The notes beneath the pieces are model-generated. The model was not told the origin of the DNA. It was given only the letters and a program-made list of their open reading frames with translations, and did not search any database. The translations under genes were made by a program, and so were the position numbers. From Bacteroidales bacterium (GTDB lineage: Bacteria; Bacteroidota; Bacteroidia; Bacteroidales; UBA932), in contig JAKSKO010000014.1 of assembly GCA_024401715.1 (NCBI GenBank), positions 1-42,489 of the forward strand: a stretch of DNA of 42,489 nucleotides, written 5' to 3'. How positions within the stretch are numbered: position 1 is the first letter of the stretch; the number at the start of each line of letters is the position of its first letter. Below, piece by piece: positions 18,414 to 26,881 of the stretch.

Positions 18414-19034
18414 TTATGCAAGAAGGGGAGTGGCATCCAATCCTTCGGCAATCATATTACGTATCTGGGTGGATGATACGGTAACAAGCGGAGCGTCGCA
18501 AAGAAGCTTTATGCGGAAAGTTTTTCCACAGGTGGCGTCCGGCTTTGAAACAAGTTTCTCCGCTTCTGCGGCTATGTCATATCCCTCACGCGGATAAACA
18601 GCAATGCCATACTGGCAAAGCAGACGCTCGCCCTCCTTCCATTTCAACATGCTTTCAAGATTGTCTCCGCCCACCACAAGGGTGAATTCGTTCCCCGGTT
18701 CGCGCTTTTGAAGGGCATCCATGGTGTCTATGGTGTATGATGGCTGCGGATTTCGCCCCTGCGCACGGCTTGCGCAGAGTTCCTCTTCGCTTCGGCGCAG
18801 CTCTATGTCGTCCACAAGCACCTTCTTCTCCAGCCCCTGACGCTTTACAGTCTCCACTGCGGCCGAATATCGGGCAGCGGCATTATCACGCAGGGAACTG
18901 TCTTTGAACGGATTCTGCGGCGAAACTATCATATACACCATATCAAAATCGCCGTGTTCCAGCAGATAGCGGACCACAGCGATATGACCAATATGCATTG
19001 GGTTGAAACTACCAGAGTAAACGGCTATTTTCAT
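18414..19034 (-). CDS. nadD: Nicotinate-nucleotide adenylyltransferase
   Basis: The 206-residue protein transfers AMP from ATP to nicotinate mononucleotide, giving deamido-NAD in NAD synthesis. It starts MKIAVYSGSFNPMHIGHIAV, which holds the nucleotidyltransferase GSFNPxHxGH signature, and ends with VSSTQIRNMIAEG, the ISSTxIR motif. I chose ATG 19034; a TTG at 19043 would add only MHR. The central VVGGDNLESMLKWKEGERLL is also typical of NadD. Length matches the family (about 190-215). It follows apt by 18 bases and precedes the GNT-I-like gene by 12, so a housekeeping pair is transcribed with two sugar transferases. Confidence 0.96.
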   Translation of the reverse strand: MKIAVYSGSFNPMHIGHIAVVRYLLEHGDFDMVYMIVSPQNPFKDSSLRDNAAARYSAAVETVKRQGLEKKVLVDDIELRRSEEELCASRAQGRNPQPSYTIDTMDALQKREPGNEFTLVVGGDNLESMLKWKEGERLLCQYGIAVYPREGYDIAAEAEKLVSKPDATCGKTFRIKLLCDAPLVTVSSTQIRNMIAEGLDATPLLA

Positions 19035-19052
19035 CCTATGCAAAAGTGATTT

Positions 19053-19592
19053 TTATTCCTCAATGGTAAGAAGTGCGGTATAATCCACATTGTTCTCCTG
19101 GAGTTTTTTGTAGCCCTGAAGGCCTTCGCAGCGCAGCTCCATGATGAAATTCACCATAACCTTCTTAGGATTGAACTTGTTCACAAGACGGTAGGTGGCC
19201 ATAAGGGAACCGCCGGTTGCCATGATATCATCGTGGATAAGTACAACGTCATCAGGCTCTATGGATCCCAGGTGAATCTCTATCTGATCTTTGCCGTATT
19301 CCTTGTGATACTGCTCCACAACAACGTCACCCGGCAGTTTGCCCGGCTTGCGGCACATTACGAAACCGCATTTGAGACGGTCTGCAAGAGCGGCACCCAG
19401 CACAAAACCTCGGCTTTCAACGCCAACAATCTTTGTGATGCCTTTGTCCTTATACATTCTTTCCATCTCGTTCAGCATCTCCTGCACGCACTCTGCGTTC
19501 TTGAAAAGTGTTGAAACGTCTTTGAACTGTACACCTACGATAGGGAAGTCCGGAATATTGCGGAGATTATCCAGCAGTAACTGTTTGTTCAT
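19053..19592 (-). CDS. apt: Adenine phosphoribosyltransferase
   Basis: The 179-residue cytoplasmic enzyme salvages adenine to AMP using PRPP. The N-terminal DNLRNIPDFPIVGVQFKDVS is the family signature, GVESRGFVLGAALADRLKCG forms the adenine/PRPP loop region, and VVLIHDDIMATGGSLMA is the PRPP-binding motif. Length is normal. It is the first gene of a minus-strand run with nadD and two glycosyltransferases. The 198-bp upstream spacer is full of inverted repeats, one pair of which (19608-19666) would form a hairpin in its leader, ending 16 bases before the start codon. Confidence 0.97.
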   Translation of the reverse strand: MNKQLLLDNLRNIPDFPIVGVQFKDVSTLFKNAECVQEMLNEMERMYKDKGITKIVGVESRGFVLGAALADRLKCGFVMCRKPGKLPGDVVVEQYHKEYGKDQIEIHLGSIEPDDVVLIHDDIMATGGSLMATYRLVNKFNPKKVMVNFIMELRCEGLQGYKKLQENNVDYTALLTIEE

Positions 19593-19607
19593 GATATATA
19601 CCTACTC

Positions 19608-19666
19608 AAGTTTCGCAAGTTTTAACTAATTGTTATTCAAAGCTTTGTGCATATCTTGCGAAACTT
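19608..19666 (-). promoter_or_regulatory. 12-bp inverted repeat in the apt leader region
   Basis: AAGTTTCGCAAG (19608-19619) and CTTGCGAAACTT (19655-19666) are exact complements separated by 35 bases. In an apt transcript they would form a stem whose base lies 16 bases before the start codon, or the two arms could be operator half-sites. Regulation by it is inference. Confidence 0.45.
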
Positions 19667-19707
19667 TTCCCTACGCACAAACACTTCTACGTTACCTTTT
19701 CCCTAAA

Positions 19708-19728
19708 TCCCTTTTCTCGGAAAAGGGA
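19708..19728 (-). terminator. Strong hairpin downstream of rho
   Basis: TCCCTTTTC / GAAAAGGGA form a perfect 9-bp stem with a 3-base loop. In the rho-sense direction it is followed by TTTAGGG rather than a long T run, so as an intrinsic terminator it is imperfect. It lies 63 bases past the rho stop. Confidence 0.4.
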
Positions 19729-19762
19729 CTTACTATCGACCTAAAGGTCTCTAACTATGGTT

Positions 19763-19780
19763 GTTTCGCAAATGCGAAAC
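19763..19780 (-). terminator. Palindromic hairpin 10 bases after the rho stop codon
   Basis: GTTTCGCA-TT-TGCGAAAC on the minus strand is an 8-bp perfect stem with a 2-base center. It has no T run after it. It may act as a transcript-end or mRNA-protecting structure, or as a protein-binding palindrome; the same motif recurs at 19608-19666. Confidence 0.35.
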
Positions 19781-19790
19781 TTAAATATAC

Positions 19791-21512
19791 CTATTTTAAA
19801 GCCATTCCATTCATATCGCGGAGAAAATCGGCATTTGTTTCGGTTTTCTCCAGACGGTCTTTCATGAATTCCATCGCCTCCAGGCTGGTCATATCGGCCA
19901 GATAACTGCGCAGAATCCACATTCTGTTCACAACATCCTTCGGGTAGAGAAGGTCGTCGCGACGGGGTGAAGAAAGGGTTACGTCCACTGCAGGGAAGAT
20001 GCGTTTGTTGGCAATCTTGCGATCCAGCTGCAGCTCCATGTTGCCTGTACCCTTGAACTCCTCAAAGATAACCTCATCCATCTTGGAACCAGTCTCTGTG
20101 AGGGCTGTGGCAAGGATAGTGAGAGATCCGCCGTTCTCTATGTTACGCGCCGCGCCGAAGAAACGTTTCGGTTTCTGAAGTGCGTTGGCATCAACACCGC
20201 CGGACAGAACCTTGCCCGATGCAGGCTGCACAGTGTTGTATGCACGTGCAAGACGTGTGATGGAATCCAGGAGGATAACAACGTCGTGGCCGCATTCAAC
20301 CATACGTTTCGCCTTCTCCAGAACCATATTCGCAACTTTCACATGATGCTCTGCAGGCTCGTCAAATGTAGATGCAACCACCTCGGCCTTAACGCTGCGG
20401 CTCATATCGGTAACCTCCTCCGGACGCTCGTCAATAAGCAGGACTATCATGTAAACCTCAGGGTGATTGTCTGCAATGGCATTTGCTATTGCCTTCAGCA
20501 GCATGGTTTTACCGGTTTTCGGCTGTGCCACGATAAGACCGCGCTGGCCTTTGCCTATAGGAGTGAACATGTCCACCACGCGGCAGCTGAGGTTATTGTG
20601 TCCGTTGCCCAGAATCTCGAATTTCTCTTCAGGGAAAAGGGGAGTGAGGAAATCGAAAGGAACGCGGTCTCGCACGAACTCAGGTGTGCGGCCGTTGATG
20701 TATTTCACCTTCATCAGCGGGAAATACTTGTCTCCCTCGCGCGGAGGACGTATCTCTCCGGTTACTGTATCGCCTGTTTTCAGCGCATTCTGCTTGATCT
20801 GCTGCTGTGAAACATAGATATCGTCAGGTGAATTCAGATAGTTGTAGTCCGATGAACGCAGGAAACCGTAACCGTCCGGCATTATTTCCAGCACACCGGT
20901 TGCTTCCACCGTACCTTCATATTCTATGCGCGGAGCTTTTGGCTGCTGAGGCTGATTCTGATGTGGCTTTGGCTGGCGCTCATGCTTCGCTTCCGCGTTC
21001 GGCACTGCTGTCTGTGCCGATGCTTCGGCTTTGGCCGGTTCTGCCACAGGGGCCTTAACGGCTTCTTCCTGTGTCTTTGCTTCGGCTTTCTTGTTTATGC
21101 GCGCCCTTTTATCGCTTTTTGCCTTTTTTTCTGTGTTTTCTGCATTCTGGGCAGCTTCGCCGGCTTCGGCTTTCACTTCCTGCTTAGGCTCTGTCTTCGG
21201 CTTTCTGCCGCGTTGCACCTCGGCTTTGGCCTCCGTCTTGTTTTCTGCCCTCACCTCTGCTTTATTCTCGCCCTTTGTCTCCGGCTTCGCTTCCTGTTTC
21301 ACTGCAGCCCTCTTTTCACGCTTCGGTCTTTCTTTTTTCTCCGGCTCCATTTTGCTGATAGCCACTGCCTCTGCGTCCACAATTGCATAGCACAACTGCT
21401 CTTTCATCTTCTCCGGATCCTTCTCTCGCTTCAGACCCTTGATTTTAAGCTCGGACGCCAATGCCTTCAAAGCATCAAGGTCCATCGCCCTCAATTCAAT
21501 AATATTATGCAT
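19791..21512 (-). CDS. rho: Transcription termination factor Rho with long disordered insertion
   Basis: The 573-residue hexameric RNA helicase ends untranslated or rut-containing transcripts. The N-terminal Rho_N helices occupy about residues 9-50 ([16 protein letters not shown]). Residues about 55-195 are an insertion rich in K, E, A and Q ([19 protein letters not shown], then repeated KAEV/KTEA units). The RNA-binding OB domain follows ([20 protein letters not shown]). The ATPase core has a Walker A AQPKTGKT near residue 335, Walker [17 protein letters not shown] and the C-terminal [21 protein letters not shown]. coli Rho has 419 residues; the extra length is the insertion, as in other Bacteroidota. 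In B. thetaiotaomicron the Rho disordered region has been tied to condensate formation; whether that holds here is inference. Confidence 0.97.
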   Translation of the reverse strand: MHNIIELRAMDLDALKALASELKIKGLKREKDPEKMKEQLCYAIVDAEAVAISKMEPEKKERPKREKRAAVKQEAKPETKGENKAEVRAENKTEAKAEVQRGRKPKTEPKQEVKAEAGEAAQNAENTEKKAKSDKRARINKKAEAKTQEEAVKAPVAEPAKAEASAQTAVPNAEAKHERQPKPHQNQPQQPKAPRIEYEGTVEATGVLEIMPDGYGFLRSSDYNYLNSPDDIYVSQQQIKQNALKTGDTVTGEIRPPREGDKYFPLMKVKYINGRTPEFVRDRVPFDFLTPLFPEEKFEILGNGHNNLSCRVVDMFTPIGKGQRGLIVAQPKTGKTMLLKAIANAIADNHPEVYMIVLLIDERPEEVTDMSRSVKAEVVASTFDEPAEHHVKVANMVLEKAKRMVECGHDVVILLDSITRLARAYNTVQPASGKVLSGGVDANALQKPKRFFGAARNIENGGSLTILATALTETGSKMDEVIFEEFKGTGNMELQLDRKIANKRIFPAVDVTLSSPRRDDLLYPKDVVNRMWILRSYLADMTSLEAMEFMKDRLEKTETNADFLRDMNGMALK

Positions 21513-21528
21513 TCTTTGAAAATAAATT

Positions 21529-21541
21529 GCGGAAAACCCGC
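21529..21541 (-). promoter_or_regulatory. Small hairpin in the rho 5' leader
   Basis: GCGG-GTTTT-CCGC on the minus strand could form a 4-bp GC stem starting 16 bases before the rho start codon, close enough to affect ribosome access. No other support. Confidence 0.2.
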
Positions 21542-21573
21542 GGTTATGAGTGTATCCCGACCGGAATACAATG

Positions 21574-21581
21574 CAAATATA
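21574..21581 (-). promoter_or_regulatory. -7 box for rho
   Basis: TATATTTG on the minus strand matches TAnnTTTG, giving a leader of about 55 bases. It lies in the 77-base gap after the LptD-like gene. No TTTG at the -33 distance. Confidence 0.45.
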
Positions 21582-21589
21582 TACAAAAA

Positions 21590-24355
21590 TTAATAATTAT
21601 CATACATACTGCTGGATTTTCTTATCCTAAGCAGGTCTGCAAGAGCCGCTGCGTTTGCGGCAATGGTGAAGCTCCACTGTTTCCACTGGCCGAAAGGCAC
21701 CCAGCTTATCTGCATGTTGAAGCAGTGCAGGTCGTAAGAAGCGCTAAGCTGTGTAGGGCTCATCTTCATGGCAACAAAGTCGAAACCCGTACTTGCGTTC
21801 ACAGACAAGGCATTGGTAATCTTAATGTTACCGCTAAGGCTTAGGGTGGAAGTGAAATTCGGCTTGGTAACCAGCGTGTCTTTCTCCTTGTCGTACTGAT
21901 ATCTCATGTTGCAGGAGAAAGTCATGCTCATGTTAACGGACCATGGAGAGTTGGGGTTGGTATAGTATATCCAACCTCCCGGAATGTATTCTCCTGTGAG
22001 AGGGTGGTAATACACCGCATTATAGTGCGGCATGCTGCCCGAACTCTGGCTGGAGCCTTCCTTGCTGCCGTCGTTGCCGTTTATGGCACCCTTGCCGTTG
22101 ATTGCGTAGGACATGGTGAACGAAGCGTTTGTGAAACGCAGCAGGTGGTGTCCCTTGGCCATCACGCTGAACTTGTTGTAAACGGAACCGGTCTTGGGGT
22201 TCACTGCGTAAGGGCTGAAGTTCAAGCTACCGCTCACATTCAACTTTCCGAAGACGTTTGTGGTGATATTGATACCCACGTCGTTCATGCGCAGGGAGTC
22301 CTTCAGGAAGTTGTAACCGGTGCTGATGTTCAGCTGGTCTATGAGTTTCACCTTTTTGGATCCTGTTCCCGTAGTATCACGCAAATCGCGCACCTTGGCC
22401 TCCAGGTTGTTGCCTATCCTAAGCGAAATGTTTCCGGAAGAACCCTTGCCCGGAGGGGAGTTCATCTGGCCTGCATAGATATTGTAATCCAACGTTTTGG
22501 CATTACCCTGCGCATCGGTGTAGTTAAGCGTTCTCCAACCGTTGAAGTATTTTCCCTTGTCCGGGTTGTAGCTTATGCTTACAGATGGCTTGATGATGTG
22601 CCTGATGGCCTGCACCCTCCTGTGCTTGCCGAAGTTGAAGGTACCGTATATCTGTGTATCTGCCGAAATGCTGCCCGAATAATCGTGAGTTGCGCCGAAA
22701 GTGCTGAACATCTTGCCCTTCACGTCTTCAACCTTGCCTGTTTCCTCGTTATAAACCTTCTGCGTACTGTTGAAGTACCAGTTCATGCCGTAGCTGATGC
22801 TTGGGTTTATGTTTATGAACCTGAACAGGGTGAAACTTGGAAGGCCTATGCTGAAGTTGTGCTTCATGCCGTTCTGCATCTTGTTCAAAAGCAGATCCAT
22901 AGGTTTTTGGCCGGCAAATTCCGGTGATCTGAAGTTCACCTTGTTCTGGAAACTTGTGCTGTATGAAAGGGAGAATTTCTCATAGAAACGCTCCTTGCCC
23001 ACGCGGTTCTTGCGTTTGAAAGGGTTGAACTTGCTTACGCTGAGGGTGATGTTAGGCATTGTGAAGGCATATGAACTGTCCCTGCTGTTCTGGCTGTGGG
23101 TTGCGTTCACGCTAAGGCTCACCTTGCCGTTCCAGTTCTTGGACCATGAGATTGAAGACTGGGTCTGGTTGTTTGTAGCCTCCTGGAGTGAGGTGTAGTT
23201 GTATTTGTTGCTGCCAGGGCTGCTGAAACTTACCGATGCACTGAAACTCATGCCCGGACTGGATTTGGAATCCTGGCTGTGGCTCCAGTTGAATTTGAAG
23301 TCTGTGGATGACTGGAAGTCCGGCTCTCCCTTGATGCCAATCTGGTTATATGAATATGTGAGGCCGAAGGAACCGTTGAAATGATATCTCCATTTGTAAC
23401 GGGAGTTCACCTGGATGTTCCAGGAGCCCAAAGAATAGTAGCTTCCCGTCAAGGCAACGTCAAAATAGTCTCCCAGAGGGATGTATATACCCAGATCCCT
23501 CATGAAGAAACCCCTGGCAGCCTCCTCACCGAAGGTTGGGAAAAGAATGCCGGATGCCCTGCTGTTAGGAAGTTTCGGCACAAAACCGAAGGGGAGTACT
23601 ATAGGGAAGAGCGGAACGCCTTCAACCACAGGCCATGCCGGGCCGAAAACCGTGTTCTGCGTTGGTTTGGTCATTACCTTTGCAGCCGTAAGGTGAAGGT
23701 AGTAGTGAGGCTCGTCACAGTCGCAAACCGTATAGCGTCCCTCTTTGATGTTGATGCTCTGGTCCGGCTCCATCTTGATATTCCTGCCCCTCATTATGCC
23801 CTCGGCCTCATTCGTTATCATGTTTTTGATGAAGGCCTTGCGCGTTGCGAAGTTATAGGTTACCTCCTTCATCTCATACTCCTTGTTGCCCTGGGACTTG
23901 TCCACCATCACGGGGTTGCCGGTGGTTTCCTTGGTGATGGGATCGTATGTGCCTCGTGCATAAACGGTTTGTTCGTCTATGTCATAACGCATGTAATCGG
24001 CCTTTATGGACATTCCGCCGTAATCCACCTGCACTTCTCCATAATACTGCAGAACCTTGTGGCCGTCCACGAAGCTTTCAATGAGACTGTCCTTGGCTGT
24101 GGAAAAGGCCGGGAACTCCAGTGAAGTCTGTTTCATAAGCCTGATGGAGTCCACACGCATGAGAGAGTCCACTTTCAGCAGGGAGTCCCTTTTCACCAGC
24201 ACGCTGTCCGGAATAACTTTTTTCGTGGTGTCCTTGTAGATTGGCACCACCAGTTCCCCTTTTCTGCCGCTGCGGTCGCGCCTTTGCGCATCGGCCGGAA
24301 GCACAAAGAGAGCAAGCGAAAGGAAAACCAGAAATATTTGTTTCAAAAAAGTCAT
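21590..24355 (-). CDS. lptD: LptD-like outer-membrane LPS assembly protein
   Basis: The 921-residue protein begins with a signal peptide ([20 protein letters not shown], cleavage after ADA near residue 23). A charged linker with repeated DSLxxVDS text follows, then an OstA-like beta-jellyroll (about 95-220, [20 protein letters not shown]). The rest is a large beta-barrel rich in aromatic and serine strands ([20 protein letters not shown]). [18 protein letters not shown] near 215 is a segment seen in Bacteroidota LptD-like proteins. LptD inserts LPS into the outer leaflet with the lipoprotein LptE, for which no gene is seen here. It is transcribed from a good promoter (24398-24429) divergent from the amidase gene, and rho follows 77 bases downstream with its own -7 box. 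Confidence 0.85.
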   Translation of the reverse strand: MTFLKQIFLVFLSLALFVLPADAQRRDRSGRKGELVVPIYKDTTKKVIPDSVLVKRDSLLKVDSLMRVDSIRLMKQTSLEFPAFSTAKDSLIESFVDGHKVLQYYGEVQVDYGGMSIKADYMRYDIDEQTVYARGTYDPITKETTGNPVMVDKSQGNKEYEMKEVTYNFATRKAFIKNMITNEAEGIMRGRNIKMEPDQSINIKEGRYTVCDCDEPHYYLHLTAAKVMTKPTQNTVFGPAWPVVEGVPLFPIVLPFGFVPKLPNSRASGILFPTFGEEAARGFFMRDLGIYIPLGDYFDVALTGSYYSLGSWNIQVNSRYKWRYHFNGSFGLTYSYNQIGIKGEPDFQSSTDFKFNWSHSQDSKSSPGMSFSASVSFSSPGSNKYNYTSLQEATNNQTQSSISWSKNWNGKVSLSVNATHSQNSRDSSYAFTMPNITLSVSKFNPFKRKNRVGKERFYEKFSLSYSTSFQNKVNFRSPEFAGQKPMDLLLNKMQNGMKHNFSIGLPSFTLFRFININPSISYGMNWYFNSTQKVYNEETGKVEDVKGKMFSTFGATHDYSGSISADTQIYGTFNFGKHRRVQAIRHIIKPSVSISYNPDKGKYFNGWRTLNYTDAQGNAKTLDYNIYAGQMNSPPGKGSSGNISLRIGNNLEAKVRDLRDTTGTGSKKVKLIDQLNISTGYNFLKDSLRMNDVGINITTNVFGKLNVSGSLNFSPYAVNPKTGSVYNKFSVMAKGHHLLRFTNASFTMSYAINGKGAINGNDGSKEGSSQSSGSMPHYNAVYYHPLTGEYIPGGWIYYTNPNSPWSVNMSMTFSCNMRYQYDKEKDTLVTKPNFTSTLSLSGNIKITNALSVNASTGFDFVAMKMSPTQLSASYDLHCFNMQISWVPFGQWKQWSFTIAANAAALADLLRIRKSSSMYDNY

Positions 24356-24382
24356 TCAGAAAAGTTTCTGCAATTATTTTGC

Positions 24383-24390
24383 TAAATTTG
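24383..24390 (+). promoter_or_regulatory. -7 box for the amidase gene
   Basis: TAAATTTG matches TAnnTTTG, 55 bases before ATG 24446. No exact TTTG at the -33 distance. It lies 7 bases from the facing lptD -7 box, so the two promoters overlap. Confidence 0.45.
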
Positions 24391-24397
24391 CAACCTA

Positions 24398-24429
24398 CAA
24401 AGTTAAGACTTATTTGGGATAATAGCAAA
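24398..24429 (-). promoter_or_regulatory. Bacteroidetes-type promoter for the lptD-like gene
   Basis: Minus strand: TTTG (complement of 24426-24429), 20 bases, then TAACTTTG (complement of 24398-24405). This matches the consensus in both boxes and in spacing. The leader to ATG 24355 is about 36 bases. Confidence 0.65.
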
Positions 24430-24445
24430 AACCGAACCTATTATA

Positions 24446-25261
24446 ATGCGTACACGATATACATTAATCTCTCTGTTATATATTATATTTTCATGCGCCT
24501 GCACGGCCCTTCATGCCCAGGATTACACCCTGCGCACGGTTGTGCTGGATCCGGGCCACGGCGGTAAGGATGCCGGCGCGGTGAGCAAAGACAGGAAAAC
24601 CTATGAAAAAAATCTGGTGCTGAAGATTTCCAAGCTCATAGGCGCAAAGATCAACGCGAAATATGGCAATGAGGTTAAAGTATTGTACACCAGGGACAGA
24701 GACGTTTTCGTCCCCCTTGCGTCAAGGGCAGATTTCGCAAACCACAACCATGCGGATCTTTTCATATCTGTTCACATCAACTCTGCAACATCAACAAAAC
24801 CGTCTGGACATTCGGTACATATCCTGGGCCCTTCGTCCAACCCTAACAAAGACCTCGTGGCCGGAAACCTTGACGTCTGCAAGAGGGAGAACTCCGTTAT
24901 AATGCTGGAGGATGATTACAACACCACATATCAGGGCTTCGATCCCAACGATGATGCTTCTTACATCTTCATGACCCTGATGCAGAGTGCACACTATGAA
25001 CAAAGCGTATTCTTTGCATCGCTGGTGGAAGAACAGCTGGACAAAGGCCCCATAAAAGTGAAGAGGGGAGTGGAGCAGGATCCCTTCTATGTATTGTGGA
25101 AAACAGCCATGCCTTCCGTGCTTCTGGAACTTGGCTTCATAAGCAACGAATCGGACCTTGCAATCCTGCGCAGCGAAGAGCAGTGCAACCGTATAGCAGA
25201 GCGTATTTTCCAGGCTTTTTGCACATATAAAAAACACTTCGATTCCAGCGTGAATTTTTAA
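24446..25261 (+). CDS. N-acetylmuramoyl-L-alanine amidase (Amidase_3)
   Basis: The 271-residue periplasmic zinc hydrolase cuts the amide bond between muramic acid and the peptide in peptidoglycan, usually for daughter-cell separation. A signal peptide is followed by ALHAQ (cleavage near residue 27). Zinc-site motifs are VVLDPGHGGKDAGAV (His), YEKNLVL (Glu) and DLFISVHINSA (His), and the catalytic glutamate lies in SVLLELGFISN. It has the catalytic domain only, with no AMIN or SPOR domain, so targeting must come from partners. It diverges from lptD, and dnaA follows on the same strand after 180 bases. The symbol is left blank because AmiA/B/C assignment is not possible. Confidence 0.93.
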   Translation: MRTRYTLISLLYIIFSCACTALHAQDYTLRTVVLDPGHGGKDAGAVSKDRKTYEKNLVLKISKLIGAKINAKYGNEVKVLYTRDRDVFVPLASRADFANHNHADLFISVHINSATSTKPSGHSVHILGPSSNPNKDLVAGNLDVCKRENSVIMLEDDYNTTYQGFDPNDDASYIFMTLMQSAHYEQSVFFASLVEEQLDKGPIKVKRGVEQDPFYVLWKTAMPSVLLELGFISNESDLAILRSEEQCNRIAERIFQAFCTYKKHFDSSVNF

Positions 25262-25441
25262 TTCTTATAAATGCTTGAATGATAGCAATTTAGCTTGAAT
25301 TAAAAATTGTAAATTACTGATAATCAAGCAATTGAGGAAAACCAAAGTTCGGGTTGCATTTCTCTTTATAGACAAATTTTTCAATAGATGCAATAGGAAA
25401 AAAAAATTTTTTTTAACAAGTTTTTAAGACCTTTGCATAAC
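25262..25441. other. AT-rich spacer before dnaA
   Basis: 180 bases without a gene. It holds an imperfect inverted repeat (25293-25302 with 25321-25329), which may end the amidase transcript, two GCTTGAAT copies (25273, 25293) and an A9T8 tract (25398-25414). I see no TTATCCACA-type DnaA box, so this is not an evident origin. Confidence 0.5.
25398..25435 (+). promoter_or_regulatory. Possible dnaA promoter: A9T8 tract plus GACCTTTG
   Basis: Nine A then eight T (25398-25414) precede GACCTTTG (25428-25435), one mismatch from TAnnTTTG. Transcription from it would begin at about the ATG 25442, a leaderless or nearly leaderless message. No -33 TTTG. Confidence 0.3.
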
Positions 25442-26863
25442 ATGAATGAACAATCTCATATAAGCGTCTGGAATGACTGTCTAAGGATCATTGAAAACAT
25501 CCTTGACAGCCAGCAGTTTGCAACCTGGTTCAAGCCTATTGTGCCGGTGAAACTGCAGGACAAAGACCTTACCGTGGAGGTTCCTTCACACTTCTTCTGC
25601 GAATACATTGAAAGCACATATCTGGACCTTTTGCGCAAGACCCTCCAGCGCGTCATAGGATCGGGCGCAAAACTTTACTATCAGGTAAGGGTGGTTTCAA
25701 ATCAGGAGACTGTACGCATTCCTCTAAGTGAAAGCACTGCTCCGGTGAACAGTGCGGTTGCCATCCCCACAACAACCCGCAGCATCAATCCCGGTGCATT
25801 CGTTTATCCCGGCATACAGCGCGTGCAGATAAATCCCCAGCTGAATCCCGTATACAACTTTGCAAACCTTGTAATGGGCACTTGCAACAAGATGGGTATA
25901 ACTGCTGGTGTTAACATTGCAAAAGCGCCGGGTAAAACCGCTTTCAATCCTCTCTTCCTTTACGGAGGATCCGGATTGGGCAAAACCCATATCGCACAGG
26001 CCATCGGTCTGGAAATCAAGAAATTATACCCGGAGCTGGTTGTGCTGTACGTTCCTGCGCACCGCTTCAAGGTTCAGTATATGAATGCGGTGAATGCAAA
26101 GAACCAGCTTACAGACTTCCTTGCATTCTACCAGAGGATAGACGTTCTCATAATTGACGATATCCAGGAGCTCAACTCTCCCGGAGCCAAGAATGCCTTC
26201 TTCCAGGTTTTCAACCACCTGCATCAAAACGGAAAACAGCTCATTTTCACTTCGGACCGTCCTCAGGTGGAACTGCAGGAGTTCGAGCACAGGCTTCTAA
26301 GCCGTCTCAAATGGGGTCTTTCCGTTGAACTTACCATTCCTGAATTCCAGACACGTCTGGAGATGCTCCGCGCCCGTGCCCTAAGGGAGGGTGCAGCAAT
26401 CAGCGAAGAGGTTTTGGAATATCTTGCTGCCCACATCAAAACCAACTTCAGAGAGTTGGAGGGTGCTTTGATTTCCCTAATCGCAAACTCCACATTCATA
26501 CGCCAGGAAGCCGATATTGAAATGGCCGCACGCATCGTGAACATGATTGTGGAAGAGCCTCAGCTGGATCTTTCTGTTGAGAAAGTGCAGCAAGCAGTCT
26601 GCGATTATTTCAACATAGGAAAGCAGGACCTCTGCTCCTCTTCAAGAAAGCGCAACATTGTACAGGCAAGACAGATTGCAATGTTCCTTTCCCGCAAGCT
26701 CACCCAGGAGTCACTTTCTTCCATCGGCAGCATCATGGGCGGAAAAGACCATGCAACCGTTCTCCATTCATGCAACATTGTTACCGATCTCATAGACACA
26801 GACCGTCTGTTTAAACAGTACGTTACCGATATTGAAAGGATACTTGTGGGATCCCTGGACTAA
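25442..26863 (+). CDS. dnaA: Chromosomal replication initiator protein DnaA
   Basis: The 473-residue protein opens the replication origin. From ATG 25442, domain I (about 1-85, ISVWNDCLRIIENILDSQQF) is followed by a linker. The AAA+ domain has Walker A GGSGLGKT at 175-182, Walker B VLIIDDIQEL, sensor 1 IFTSDRPQVEL and the arginine-finger box FEHRLLSRLKWGL. Domain IV carries the DnaA-box-binding helix-turn-helix with GGKDHATVLHS, where the usual form is GGRDHxTVLHA. A TTG 9 bases upstream could also start the protein, but ATG is preferred. rpe follows after 18 bases. In Bacteroidota dnaA need not lie at the origin, and no box cluster was seen here. Confidence 0.97.
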   Translation: MNEQSHISVWNDCLRIIENILDSQQFATWFKPIVPVKLQDKDLTVEVPSHFFCEYIESTYLDLLRKTLQRVIGSGAKLYYQVRVVSNQETVRIPLSESTAPVNSAVAIPTTTRSINPGAFVYPGIQRVQINPQLNPVYNFANLVMGTCNKMGITAGVNIAKAPGKTAFNPLFLYGGSGLGKTHIAQAIGLEIKKLYPELVVLYVPAHRFKVQYMNAVNAKNQLTDFLAFYQRIDVLIIDDIQELNSPGAKNAFFQVFNHLHQNGKQLIFTSDRPQVELQEFEHRLLSRLKWGLSVELTIPEFQTRLEMLRARALREGAAISEEVLEYLAAHIKTNFRELEGALISLIANSTFIRQEADIEMAARIVNMIVEEPQLDLSVEKVQQAVCDYFNIGKQDLCSSSRKRNIVQARQIAMFLSRKLTQESLSSIGSIMGGKDHATVLHSCNIVTDLIDTDRLFKQYVTDIERILVGSLD

Positions 26864-26881
26864 AACAGGACGGATAGAAAC

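Larger units (their letters stand above)
19593..19790. repeat. Repeat-rich spacer between rho and apt
   Basis: In 198 bases there are two copies of GTTTCGCA (within 19608-19619 and 19763-19770) and two of its complement TGCGAAAC (within 19655-19666 and 19773-19780). There are also two copies of CTTTTCCCTA (19664-19673, 19696-19705), a perfect 9-bp stem (19708-19728) and a short GACCT/AGGTC stem (19739-19750). No open reading frame of note and no convincing -7 box for apt is visible. The density of symmetry is far above that of the other spacers in the window. It could be a terminator plus leader region, a mobile miniature repeat, or protein-binding sites. Confidence 0.75.

Noticed and set aside
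19593-19790. tRNA or CRISPR array in the repeat-rich spacer
   Set aside because: The repeats are 8-12 bp inverted units with unequal spacing; there is no cloverleaf, no CCA end, no regular 28-37 bp direct repeat and no cas genes.
25262-25441. Chromosomal origin next to dnaA
   Set aside because: AT-rich, but no TTATCCACA-type boxes were found, and Bacteroidota often have dnaA away from the origin.
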